Source: Promerops cafer (taxonomy: Eukaryota; Chordata; Aves; Passeriformes; Nectariniidae). Taken from it: DNA of 64,000 nt. The stretch is from assembly GCA_013398275.1 (NCBI GenBank), contig VZSE01013530.1, positions 62,001 to 126,000 of the forward strand, written 5' to 3'. The notes under the pieces are model-generated. The model saw nothing but the letters and a program-made list of their open reading frames with translations, was not told the DNA's origin and searched no databases. Position 1 is the stretch's first letter, and each line of letters begins with the position of its first letter. A program made the position numbers and the translations under genes. Of this stretch, positions 11,403 to 23,900 are shown piece after piece.

Positions 11403-12217
11403 TCATAACAAAGGGCAATACAAGAGCTTACATGATCCCTTGCCACTGACTGGGCACAAACCTGCTCCTCCCACTTTACCTGCCCAGGTAAGGCATGCAG
11501 AGACTCCCCAGCAGGGCTGATGTGCTGGGCAAACAGCGGGAGTGGGAGCTCTCACTACCAGGAGTGGGGAATGCAGCCAGCGTGCAGACAGGAGGGCTGG
11601 CAGGAACTGCACACACTCATCTGCCCCACAAGACCCAGAGGAACCAAGAGCCCTGCAGGATTTTCCTACCATTTCAGCAGATAATGGGTAGAGGAGAAGC
11701 TGGTGCCAGCTGCACGTCTGCTGTGCAGCCAGCACAAGCTCTGCCACTGATGCTTTCAGCCAAGCACTAAATGCACAACCAGAAGCCACATCCATCTTGC
11801 TTTGACTCTTTTTTTCCCCAACCACCTTGACAGCTGCGACTCCAAAGAAGAAATAACTTTGTCAGGCATTTCCACTCCTTGCTGCTTGCCTGGGAGGAGA
11901 TGTGTCACCAGTGAAGGCGAGACCAGCCTGCCTCCCTCACGGGAGTGAGATATTTCCAGCTGGACATGTCCGCAAAGTCACACCTCTCCCCGCTGCTGCC
12001 CATGCTGTTATTTCCCCCATGGTCCCTGTGAGCTCAGTGGGCAAAATGAGCAGTGGGTACCCAGTGAGAGCCAGGTACAGCAGCAGGTCTGAGTGCTGGC
12101 CCACCCCAGCTCCTGCCCAGGCTCCAGCTCTCAGGGTGCCCCGTCAAGGTCCCTGGCAGAGGGTCGCATGGCTGCAGCCCCCAGCCCAGCGAGGCAGCCG
12201 TGCCCCCTGCCCGCGGC

Positions 12218-12397
12218 TCACACGATGCCGTTGTGCGTGGGGTGTGTTCGTACGCGGTAGATGATGACGGCAGTGGCCGGGCACAGCACCAGCGCTGTCA
12301 TGATGAGGATGGTGGCCAGGATGATCAAGACAATGACCCAGATATCCAGGATGTGCTTGGGGAGGTCGGTAGGACTCGTGAGGTGAGGAAGGCCCAT
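12218..12397 (-). CDS. SMIM3: SMIM3 (NID67), small integral membrane protein 3, 59 aa
   Basis: A single coding exon encodes a 59-residue protein. A short polar N-terminus (GLPHLTSPTDLPKH) precedes one hydrophobic segment at about residues 17-47 (ILDIWVIVLIILATILIM, then ALVLCPATAVIIY). A short basic tail follows (RVRTHPTHNGIV). The PKHILDIWVIVLIILAT and LCPATAVIIYR blocks match remembered mammalian SMIM3 closely (human 60 aa). A splice acceptor lies one base before the ATG (AG at 12399-12400), so the 5'UTR comes from an upstream exon. The N-terminal residues before DLPKH differ from human, so the start is less certain than the rest. The molecular function is poorly understood; the human gene was first noted as NGF-induced. 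Confidence 0.92.
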   Translation of the reverse strand: MGLPHLTSPTDLPKHILDIWVIVLIILATILIMTALVLCPATAVIIYRVRTHPTHNGIV

Positions 12398-13039
12398 CCT
12401 GCAAGGAAAAGGCAGAGGGGTGGTGGGGCAGCCCCCTCCATCCCTCCCATGGCCAGAGTTCCCCCCCTAATCCCCTGCTGCTCTCTCCAGGGACACCCCT
12501 GTAGCCAGGTCCAGCTTTCACCTTGGGCTCCTCTGAGAGCCTTTGGTAAAGGCTCCTTCAATTACCTGCAGGATTTATAGCGTGCTTTGAAGGCACTGGA
12601 TAAAAGCCCAGGGAAAAACTTCCCTATTAATTGCTACTGTTTGTTCTAGGAACTGATAAAGGAAAGCCACAACCGGGTGTCCCGTTGGTCACTCACCGGT
12701 GTATCATCACGTGGGGAAACGCCGGGGTCAGGTCAGCCAGGAGCCCCCTCGTTTCTGGGGAGCGTCGTGTGTGTCCCCCCCACCCGCACCTCGTGCTGAG
12801 TCACGGAGTTGTCCATCAGCTGAAGGGGACGGAGGGGCCGGGGAGCGGGGACCCCCCTCCACGGGAACCGCGGCTGTGCCCCCGTCCTGCCCCGGCACCT
12901 CGGGGGTGGGGGACACGATGCCGTGGGGGAGAGGCGGCAGCTGCCTGTGCCCTGCCCTGCCCGTGCCCTTCTGTGCCCTGCCCGCGCCCTGCCTGCCCTG
13001 CTTGTGCCCTTCCTGTCCTACCTGCCCGCATCCCCTTAC

Positions 13040-13170
13040 CTGCGGCGCTGCCAGGCTCCGGCACCCACTCCGAACCCGGCTCCTGCTCCAGCTCCTGCGA
13101 GAAGCGACGGCAGCGGCAGATCCCGCCGGGCGAGAAAGACTCCGCCTGGCCCCGCCCGGCCCGGCCCGGC
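13040..13170 (-). promoter_or_regulatory. SMIM3: SMIM3 noncoding first exon and CpG-rich promoter (predicted)
   Basis: On the - strand a GCAG|GTAAGG donor ends at 13040. It precedes the 640-bp intron that leads to the acceptor at 12399-12400. The exon and the sequence above it are very GC-rich, with a GGCCC-type repeat block at about 13150-13180. The right-hand edge is an estimate. A GGAA/GGAAA microsatellite follows at about 13219-13245. Confidence 0.55.
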
Positions 13171-13249
13171 CCGGCCCGCGGGGGACGGCAGGGGAGGAGA
13201 AGAAGGGGAAGGGGATAGAAGGAAGGAAGGAAGGAAAGAAAGGCAAAAC

Positions 13250-14297
13250 AAGGCAGAATGTTTTTCTACACCAGGGTAAAATAACACACTCCATCTCATC
13301 CCACCCAGAATGGGGTTCCACTGGGGGAGACCATCTGGAGCTGAGCCCGAATGTCTCAGGGAGAGACCGTGGAGACATTTCACTTCATAGTCCTTAACAA
13401 AGGGTCCTCCCTACCTCGTCCCCCTCCTGCCTCAGCAGGGCTCACAGGCACCCACTTGCCCCCGAGGCCCAGGGCAAGACCACCCAGAGCCCCCATAGCC
13501 ACCCGCAGCGAGATGCCCGCACTCCCCAGGGATTCCGGCAGGGTGATTTACAGAGACACGGGCAGAGAGCATCGCCAGGGAGGGGTCACACCTCAGCCCG
13601 CCGGCTGGGAACGGTGTTTCTGCTGCCCAGCGGAATATTCCACTCCATTGGTGATGCTGAATGGCAAGAGCAAGATGGGATGCTCCGACTTTCCTTCTGG
13701 GACACAAGCTCAGTGTCAGTCACGGTGGGAGCCACACACTGCACCTTTCACTCCTGACTTTTCCCAGGGTAACCTGTTGGATTTCTGGAGGTGGAAAGCC
13801 CTACCACATGCTCTCAAGACACCCTGGCCTCCAGGCACAGCCTGGACACGCAGCTCTGGCGGGAGCAGCGCACAGGCAGCCGCCTCCCTGCCTTCCCAGC
13901 AGCGCTCCCCTCCAGCTGCTGCAGGCGGATAAAAACCGTGCGGGGTGTTTATCGCGAGCAGCGGCAGATCCCCACGGACAGGGGTTTCCTGTGGAGCTGC
14001 CAGCAGCGGGCAGAGGGCAGCGACTGACTCCAGGCACTGTGTGGGGATGGATGCCAGGGTGAGGATGGGGGAGTCATGCCACAGGCCAGGCTGGCTCTGC
14101 TGCTTGTTTGGGGTATCCAGCAGCAAACTGGGAGTGGTTTGCTGATGCAAGCTCTGCCCTCCACACGCACAGCAGAGCATCCACAGACCTCGTACGTTCC
14201 TGCCTATCCCACGGCACAGGAAATGTTCATTCTTGTCACGATCCTGTCTTAGTGGACATGAGACTGAAGAGAAACCACCTTTGGGGTGTGAAAAATG
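13250..14297. other. Intergenic stretch between SMIM3 and the CR1 fragment
   Basis: No exon with splice borders and no recognisable protein. SMIM3 and DCTN4 are divergent here, about 1.7 kb apart, so upstream elements of both may lie in it. Confidence 0.5.
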
Positions 14298-14757
14298 ACC
14301 CTCTCTGCTCTGGTGAGACCCACCAGGAGCTGTGTCCAGCTCTGGGCCCCCAGCATAAGAAAGACACGGAGCTGCTAGGGTGACCCCAGAGGAGGCCATG
14401 GAGATGTTCTGAGGGCTCTGGAGCCAGGCTGGGAAAACTGGGGATGTTCACGTGGAGAAGACAAGGCTCTGGGAGATCTCTGAGCCCCTTCCAGTGCCAA
14501 AAGGGGCTCTAAGAGAGCTGGAGAGGGACTCAGGACAAGGGCTCGGAGTGACAGGGTAAGACGGAACTGCTTCCCACTGCCAGAGGGCAGGGATAGGTGA
14601 GATATTGGGAAGAAATCCTTCTCTGTGAGGGTGGTGAGGCACTGGCACAGACCAGCTGTGGCTGCCGCACCCCCGGCAGTGTCCAAGGCCAGGCTGGCCG
14701 GCCCGGCAGCTCCGGGATCACGGAAGGTGTCCCTGTCCCCGCCAGGGGTGCCACTGG
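14298..14757 (+). mobile_element. CR1 non-LTR retrotransposon fragment (3' part), sense with DCTN4
   Basis: The sequence follows the familiar avian CR1 3' region in order. It runs from a block reading tctgctctggtgagaccca, through tgtgtccagctctgggccc and cataagaaagacacggagct, then gatattgggaagaaatc and gtgagggtggtgaggcactgg, then gtgtccaaggccaggctgg, and ends in ggtgtccctgtcc. The true 3' end with its octamer repeats is missing and the copy is diverged. This element type is the main reason for calling the window avian or at least sauropsid. It ends within about 60 bp of the DCTN4 promoter motifs. Confidence 0.88.
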
Positions 14758-14779
14758 CTGCCACTGGCTGCCACCCCCC

Positions 14780-14900
14780 CCCCCGCCAGGCCCCCCTGCC
14801 TGCCCCGCGGGGTCACGTGGTCAGGCCGGCGTGGTGACGTCAGACGGCGGCGCGGCGGCGTCAGGCGGCGGAGGCGCCGCGGAGCCCGCCCGCTCCCAAG
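14780..14900 (+). promoter_or_regulatory. DCTN4: DCTN4 CpG-island promoter with E-box and full CRE
   Basis: TATA-less, very GC-rich. A palindromic E-box CACGTG in the context GTCACGTGG is at 14814-14819, and a full palindromic CRE TGACGTCA at 14835-14842, both within 90 bp of the start codon. These sites are classically bound by USF/TFE-type and CREB/ATF factors; binding here is inferred. The CpG island runs on through exon 1 to about 15500. Confidence 0.7.
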
Positions 14901-17900
14901 ATGGCGTCGCTGCTGCAATCGGAGCGGGTGCTGTACCTGGTGCGCGGCGAGAAGGAGCTGCGGGCGCCGCTGCCGCAGCTGTACTTCTGCCGCTACTGCA
15001 GCGAGCTCCGCTCGCTCGAGTGCGTCTCGCACGAGGTAACGGCGGAGCGGCCGCGCCGCACCCGCGCACCGGGCGGGACCGGGCGGGACGGTGCTCTCTC
15101 TGCGCGCAGCGATTGGGTCGCTCTCCCGCCACTCGCTCTCTTTCTGCTTTGCTATTGGTTGTTGGCGCGGCTGGCGGGTGGGCGCAGCGCTGCACGGAGC
15201 GAGGGGATTGGCCGCGAGTGACGGATGGGGTGGTGCTGCGCGTTGGATTGGCTGTGCGCGCCTGTCCGTCGGCGGAGCTCGGGCTGTGATTGGCTGGGGC
15301 GAGCTTACGGGGGCGGCTTCCCCTCATGGGGGACGTGCCCCCCTAAACGGCCCCAGCCGGGGGAGCGGGGACCCCCCAAACCTCGGTGGTGCCCGACCGG
15401 GGCCGCGGGGACCCCTCACCCCTCGGCGGGACCCAACCCTTGGGTCAAGCCCCCCCCCCCCACACCCATGCCCATCGGGCCCGGCCGTAGAGGGGCGAGG
15501 ACCCCCCCAGACCCACACCCCTCCTCGGTATACGCTACGATTTTTGCTGTGAAGGGGGGATTTGGCTTCATAAATTGTCATGTTAAAATCACCGAGACTG
15601 GTTCTGTGGAAGCCTGGTTGAATTAAGAAATTCAGATAGATTTGGAAAGCCTTGAAAGAATGACTGTGCAGCCCAGATCTCAGAGGAGGAGTTTTTAAGG
15701 AAATGTTAAGGCCTCTGAAGGGTGGATTTGTGATCTGGTTGTATCTGTCATGAATTCACTGTGGTGTGAGCAGTGTAGTCATTGTGCGTGGCCATGCTTA
15801 ATAATCAGTTTGAATTCCTTTTCAAGAAAGGGCCCCCAGTCTTGCTGCTGTTGTTTTAATTGACAAAATTCACTGTGACAGCAGAGAGATACAAAGCATC
15901 TTCTGAAATATGCATGTATCTGACCAGTGTAACTGCAAGGACAGAATACATTTAGGTCTAAATAGAAAATAAAATGTTAAAACTTTTGTTCAAGCTGAAA
16001 AATGAGATTCTGGTAACTGCTAAAGGTCAACACCCAGCTGATCTTTTCCCATTTACAAGGTGGAGTAGTTTAATCCATTCTGATTTAAGAAGTCTTATAA
16101 TTTATGTTACTAAAGATCAAAATCTGAGACCTTTTTTGGTATACAAAACCTTAGCCCATCTGGCTAAGGTTTTGTATACCAAAAACCGTCTCAAGCCTTT
16201 GCTGGCTTCAGCCTGCTGTTGCAAGACACGAATCCTTGTTGGATCATGTGGCAGTTCGGGGCTTTTTGGACAAAGGTGTGCCAGGTAACGTGTGTGATGT
16301 GGCTGTGTCTTCTTCAGGTGGACTCTCACTACTGCCCCAGCTGCCTGGAAAACATGCCTTCAGCTGAAGCCAAGCTGAAAAAGAACAGGTGAAGTTGCTT
16401 TGTTGTTTTTTATTTTTCATCAAGGTTCCCTATTTAAAACAGTGCCTTCCCATGTCTGTCTGAAACTCTTTGAAAATGACATGGCTGCTTGTTATGTTTG
16501 AGTCATTTTGGGGAATAAGTGTCTTTCCATGATGTATCATGTGCTGTTCATGACTTTTGGGGTTTTTTTAAATGACCTGGGCTCATAATACAGAGGTTTT
16601 TTAGTACCACATTATGTTTCTCACTGCTGCTGCTCTTACGGTGACTGTGAATCCCCCAAGTTCCTGTGACTGCTCTGCTGCCCATTATCCCCAGTGCTGT
16701 TGCCTAGGAGTTAATGATCTGTTGGTTTAATGCTGATGTGGCTGTTGGGAGCATTTCTCTCAGCCTGGGACCCTTCTCAGAGCCCTGCCTTGTTGGTTGC
16801 AGGTGTGCCAACTGCTTTGACTGCCCCTGCTGCATGCACACCCTTTCCACACGGGCCACGAGCATCCCCGCGCCGCTGCCCGACGACCCGGCCAAGACCA
16901 CCATGAAGAAAGCCTATTACCTGGCCTGCGGCTTCTGCCGCTGGACTTCCCGGGACGTCGGCATGGCAGACAAGTCTGTCGGTAAGGGACAGTCAAAAGA
17001 CAGAAAACTGAGTTACAGCATGAACCCAGTTTGTGTTTTGAAGGTAACAGATAATCCGGTTAGTTCCCGACTGTACTATAGACTTGATGTCTGTCTAGGA
17101 CTGGAGTTGTAGTTGGAAATTCACAGGAAAACTCTTTGTTGCTGAAGACTCCTCTGAAGAGCTGAGCTGAGTTAGTGGAATGTGTGACCCACTTCCATGC
17201 CTGACTAGTGAGAAAACTGTCAAGCTGTTTTAGTCAGTGCACCCTCCCCACAGCTGGGATCTTGTTTGTGTGCTTTCACAGGCTTTGAAGCCGCTCAGTC
17301 TGACAGCATAAACATCTAATTTATTTTCCATCACTTTTGTTTACTTAGACTTATTCCAGAGTTGCTAGTCAGTGTTTGAACTTGGCTTTTTTCTTCACAA
17401 GAGCACTATAACAAAGCTTTCATCTATTTTTTTGGTACGTGATATGTACAGAAAATACCTGTCAGACTTCAGAAATGGGGTTGAGTAGGCCAAGCAGATC
17501 CTCTGACTTCCAGTTTGATGTGACTGAAAATGGAGCCAAGGATGCAGAGACAGCAGCAGCCAGTAATGAGAGACACACATATAAACACATGTACCTCCTG
17601 CTAAAGAGACTCCTGGGTGCTGTCTTGAGTATCTCTCAGGCAACTTTTGTTTAAAAACACAATGTAAGAGCTGTCAGAGCTCCTTCATTCCAAACCTGCC
17701 TGTGCAATGCTTTCAGAGGTGTATATTTGTACAGACATGAACTTAAACAATTGCAATGATAAGTGCAAAAATAGGGAATGTCATATTTTATAAATAACAC
17801 CAAGATAGTTGAGTGTTGGGTGTGATTTCTCTGTGGTGTCTGGAAACCTCCTGTGGACTTTGCTTTTTCTCTTCTCTTCTCTTGTGCAGCGAGTGGTGGC

Positions 17901-20900
17901 TGGCAGGAGCCAGAGAATCCTCACACACAGAGGGTAAGTGAGTGGGAAATCTGTGCTTGGGCTGAAATGCATCAGCCAGAAAGAACTGTTAAGAGTATCA
18001 GGCCCTCTCAATCACTTTTTCTGCATCTATATAATCCTTCAGATACCAGTTCCAGTTCCTAATCTGCACCTTGACTGAATTCAGTGGAGGGAAGGCCTCT
18101 TAGAGGCTCCCCTGAGGATATCGCAGTATAAAATCTCCTTTTGAGAAGAAGCTCAGTTGAAACCAACCTATCTAATGGTGCTGTTAAGGTGAATGTGCTG
18201 CGTATGTATGTGAAAAAAAGCTGTTTTCCAATCAAAAGTGTGCCTAGGATCTGGAAAACACAACTGCACCTTTAACACCCTTCCCTTTTACCCGTTAGGG
18301 CTCCACTCTAAATGTGACCAGCCTCGGGGAGGGGGGAAAAGATGCTAAAGATGCTGTTTGCTCTGCCAGTCCAAATTTCTCAGAGTTGGCCACATGACAT
18401 TACTCCATGCAGTCATGGCGAATTTGTGAACGAAATCTCAGTTGCTGCATTGCAAAGTGAGAATTGGACACTGCCTTCCAACACACATCATTCCCAAGGG
18501 AGGCTCAGTTTGTCACCCACACTGTGGGTTAAGACTTGTTAAGGTACACAGGCTCCTTGAAATACATCCTGCACAATACAGCTGGTACTAGGAACAAAGT
18601 GAAACAAGTAGCAGGAACCCCAGCTAGTTCACAAGCAAATGCTCTGGCTGAGGTGACAGTGCTCCCTGTTCCTCCCTCCAGATTAACAAACTGGTTGAGT
18701 ACTACCAGCAGCTGGCTCAGAAGGAGAAGATCGAGCGGGACAGGAAGAAGCTGGTGCGACGCCGCAACTACGTTCCGCTGGCCTTCTCGGTGAGCTGGTC
18801 GTGCCCTCCTCTCAGAGCAGGAAAAGTCATCCACAGCAGCCTCAGCCTGGAAAATTAGATAGTTTGTAGCACGATAGGGCTGCCCAGCTTTGGCTAATTG
18901 AGGACACCATGAAGAAAATGAAGCTCTCTTTAGGGATGAATACTTTTACACTCATTACTATGTATTACGTTGCCACTCTCTCTGATAGTCCTCCCCAGCA
19001 GTGCCAGAAGGGTTTGTACTTGCCATGCCAAGGAATACGTTCCCCAGCAGTGCAGTGCAGCTGCAGCCACAGTGCCAGTGGCAGCTATTTCTCAGGACAG
19101 TTCATCCCACAGCTCAGTGACAGATAGATCAGCGTTGTCTGACACTTCTCTGCGTGAAATCTCTACTGAAGTTAACCTTGAGACTTGGTTGTGGCTTGAA
19201 TGACTTGTTTATTGTACCTGGCAGGTAAATGCTCACTTTGTTTAGCTGGGTGACTGCATATGCTTGCTACTTCAATGAATTGTGCTTGCTCTGTGCCCTT
19301 GCTTGTGTCTTATGGCTGCATTTTTTGTCTCCGTTGCTACCTGCTGCTATTTTGGGGGCTCTCCACAGCAACACACTATACACGTAGTGGTAAGTCTTTT
19401 CACAGTTTCTGCTGGTGTTAAAGCTCTCATGGTACCAACTGAAGGGGAGTTACAGATCCTACACCCTGCCTCAGGGCCTCTGGCTTAGGTGTGCCTAGAA
19501 CAAACACAAGTGAAGCCTAACTCTTCAGAGGGTAACATTTGTTACAAAAAAATATTTTGTGTTAGTTTAGAAACAGGGCAGTGTCTTTGAGTAAGTAATG
19601 CACACTTGAAAAGCAGTCCTTCACCAAGCTTGGCTGAGACACAGCTGTCTGCTTGGCCAAGGCAAGTGCCACTAACATTAATCATCTCACCCTTGAAAAA
19701 TCACCAGAGCAGGCTGATGCTCACATTTCTCATTTGGTGAGAATTCAGGTTGTCGGCCCTGCCCAGAAGGAAGATGTCTGCCTCCAAGCACCCTGGGTAC
19801 AGCTCAGCTGTAGAAAGCTCAGGAGTAGCTCAGCTATTGCTGGTGAGAGAGACTTGTAGGTAGCGAGGCTTGTAGAAGTTTGAACCTTTCAGCTGCTACA
19901 GAGCCTTTCAGATGGATGCATAACCACATCAACCCACTTTTTTTGGCAGCTAAGCTCTCATTCTACACTACTTGTCAAGGAGTTGCTCTGAAGAGAATAT
20001 CCAGGGAAAATGTGTCAGTAGTGGAGCCTGGTGATTTGAGGAAGGAGAAAAAAGCTTTATAGGCAGTAGCCACACACATCTGTCTTTCCCCATCTGCAGT
20101 GCAGTGGGAATTGTTTTCTCCTTGCTAACAGTTTAAGCAGAAAAATATATCTTAGGAAGCATTGAATACCTTTTCCTTTTTGCTTTCCTTTGCTTGTACC
20201 CTCATGCTTGTCATGCAGCTCAAAGGATGAGTTTGCAGCAGGTCTTTTTGTCCCATCAGGAAGCAGACCTGAGGGTGACAGTTCCATTTTCCTTGTAGGA
20301 CAAATATGGCCTTGGAACGAGGCTTCAGCGCCAGAGGCCCGGAGCTCCCATCAGTGCCCTCGCTGGACTCTCGTGAGTCTCAGGGTTGGGGTTACCTTTG
20401 GGGGGATGATTGGAGGTGTGGGCAAGAGAGGAGTAAAGCAACTCCAGAAAGATGATAGACAATTAGCAGATAGCAGTGAGAGGAGATTTCTCCTTTCGAG
20501 CACTGGAGCGGTGTCAGATCCTCGGGCATCTCTCTGCAGCAGCTCCAGACGTTCTGCTTTCTCCCAAGAGGAACAAGTGACTGCTCACACCCTTGTTGCA
20601 ATTATTGTTGTGCAATCTCAGCTCTTGCTGCCTTCTGTGCTATAATGCAGTTACTGCTGTTTCTGTCAGAGCGCACATGCCCTGTATCATGACTGAGTTG
20701 CCCTTTATTTTACTTTAGCCTGAAAGAAGGAGAAGACCAGAAGGAGATCAAGATCGAGCCAGCTGATGCAGTGGAAGAAGTAGAGCCTCTTCCTGAGGAT
20801 TACTACACAAGACCAATCAATCTGACAGAAGGTAAAACCTTAGTATTCTGTCACCTTTTGGCCTTACAGTTTGTAACGTGGGCATTGCCTACAAGCTTGT

Positions 20901-23900
20901 GACGTTCCTCATGACCCAGGTTTCTGGTCATTTTTGTGCTGAGATTGAAATACTGGGAAATATATGATTTTTTTAAATGGTAACTTTGAATGCAGCCTCA
21001 GCTTCATGTTCTACATGGGAAGCTCAGAGCCAGAAGGCCTGAAAGGTTATTTAATTTTCTTGCTGGCCTTAATTTCTGTGTGTGTGAAGCATCAACTTTT
21101 GGATGGAGAAAAAAGCTGATGTCCTTTTTCAAATAATAGCAGGAAATAAGGAAATAGCAGCTGTTGGGGAGCTGGAACCAAAAGTGGGCTGTTGAGTAAC
21201 AATTGCGCATTGCTTTGACATCAGCTTGGAACAGCCTGTGTACACTTGCCAGTTCTTTAGCTGACTCATAAATTTAATCCACAAATACTGTAAATTGATC
21301 AGTAAGACTTGGTGTGAGCAGGATAAACCAGCAGGTACAGGAGTGATGTGGGCTTCCAGCTGAGGTGGCTCCAAGTGAAACAGATGATGTTGGTAGTTCT
21401 GCAGGCCTACAAAGTCTGCCAGTATCAATCAATTCATGAAAGGTTTATGGAAAGGGGTAGATCTTTTTGGTCTTCTTTTTCTCATGAGGCTGTTGGCATT
21501 GTGAGTTTGATGCTGGTGAAGAAGACAACTTTCCTGGTTCCTCACAGTGAGGGAAAGGCTGCCAGGTGGCTCACTTGCCTCTTAGGCACTGGAACAGTGA
21601 GGAGCCTGCATTTTGAGAGAAACCCATGGGAGGTTTTGGCTGCTGGGAGTTTCTTGCTTTGGGAACTATGTTTTCTCTAATTCTACATGTGAGTCTGAGT
21701 TATGCAAACTCCTTGTGAAGAAGCTGTGTATTGTACTCATGCAGCACCCAGCTGTGAGGGTAACAAAGCTGTGAAACTCTTCTGCTGTGGCAAGGGAAAG
21801 AACTGTGTTCTGGATGATTACAAAACTCTTGTTTCCATCCCAGCTCAGCTTTGAAGAAAGATGTGGGTCCCTTGTTTCTCCTGGGCTAGCACTGATGTTG
21901 CTCTCATGTTACTGTGCCCAGTCAGCCCTTTATTCAGCTTTTGCCTTTCTATTTATTTCTAGAAATGTGATAGTTGCCAGTGGCTTCTGAATTACAGGGT
22001 GCAGGTGAAATTAAGTGTCTTAGGGATGGTGGCAGGTCTCCACACAGGGCGAGGTGCATATGTAGAATCCAGCTCAAGTTTCAGTTCCTGAGACATTTCT
22101 TTGTCTTGCTTTCTGTTGTGCTCCCAGTGACGACTCTGCGCCAGCGCCTGCTGCAGCCTGACTTCCAGCCCATCTGTGCTTCCCAGCTCTACCCACGTCA
22201 CAAGCACCTCCTGATCAAACGCTCGCTGCGCTGCCGGGTAGGGAATTCAATCCAGAGAAGTGCCTTTCCCAGGCTCTCAGGACTTGGGTGCTGGGAAATG
22301 GGCTGTGTGTTTCTCTTTTAAAAGAAATGGCTCAAATGCTTCTGGTTGTTGAAAGTTCTCAGCCAAGTTAGTGGTAACAGCACTAAGAGGGTGAGGGAGG
22401 CTGTCATGTCTCTGGTGTGGTGACAGTTGTGAAAGGGGGACAGCACTGTCAAAGATGCATAAAGATACAAAGGTGGTTTGTGCTAGTGCCCTGTCTAGCC
22501 AAAAAGTCAAAGAAGACTGCCAGTACGGTTGAAATTAAAAAAAAATTTTGCTGTTACTAAAGGCAAAAGTCAACAAACAAAATACTAGGGAGAGGCAGTG
22601 CAGCATACTAAAGATGTCACTAGAGTGAAGGCAGGAAGAGGGTATTTCAGAGAAGCAAAGCATTAAATCCAAGTTCTGCTGTTGGCTTTATACGTTGCTC
22701 TTACTACATGATTTGTTTTCTCAGTCATACAAGGATATTTATTTATCGAGTTCTTAAAGTAACAGAGCAATATTCTTGTAAGTATTTAAGATGCAGGATG
22801 TTTTACAAATGCAAAGTATCTTCTCAGAAATAAGTAATGTCAGACTGATCCTGTATTTGAAGAGTAGCCTATGAGGAGATCAGGACTTCTAGCTGCTTCA
22901 TTTTTTAATGGATTCTGGAGCATAGGTCAGAGGGTTTACAGTTATTTGTGCTGCAGTCAGCGTCCAGGGGTTTCAAGACTGGTTCCAAGTCTTGTGTTTC
23001 TGAGGTTGCACTAGTAGTGCTGGATATGATATTTTGGAGTATCAACAGCTGAACACGTTGATGGCTACATGCACCCCAGATAGTTTTTATGTGCTGTGCT
23101 GGAGGCTGTAATGTCACTTGTGGCTCTGATTCTTCATTGTGTGACTGCACACTGTCTTTTGGTGCTGACTTAAATACCTTTCTTTCTAGAAATGTGAACA
23201 TAACCTCAGCAAACCAGAATTCAATCCAACATCTATCAAATTCAAGATCCAGCTGGTTGCTGTGTAAGTAAGAAATGGGGACTGGGGACAACAACTCCCT
23301 GCTCATGCTTAGTTAATGCCTTCTATTTTAATTCCCTTTGACCTCTTGAGGGATTGTATCATCCTTTAGGATGGTGTAATCACCTTCTAAAATATATTTA
23401 CCTTATCTGTAGCAGGTTTGCTTGCTGATCTACTAAAGATTTCAGCAGTTTGACAAAAACACTGCATGCTGTGCCAGCCCCAGACTGTTGCAGGGTTTTG
23501 TAGGATTAGGGTTATACAGCAAAAGGACGCTTCGTTTTTCCTTTTAGGAAAGCTCTAATAGCTTTACAGACAGCAACACAGTCCCTCACAGTCATTTGCT
23601 CTGTTATTTTGTAGTAACTACATCCCTGAAGTGAGAATCATGTCTATTCCCAACCTGCGCTACATGAAGGTCAGTGGCTTTTCCAGAAATGTCTTAGGCT
23701 GAGACATAGCCAGGAGCTGTGAATGTGGGATCTTTTTGGAAGATGACATGGTGTGATGATTGTTCCCTGAGGGCTCCACTCACTCCATTTAAAGGGTGCA
23801 GGATTTAAGGGAGTGGCCAGAATAACACTGCATGTACTTGTCACTGCAGCAGTAGATTCCTGTGCAATGTGACATCATCACTTGCCAATGTCTGAAGAAT

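Noticed and set aside
16117..16329. Open frames on both strands with the similar peptide FLVYKTLA and KVLYTK
   Set aside because: Both come from the inverted repeat at 16126-16192; the symmetry makes both strands read alike. Not coding.
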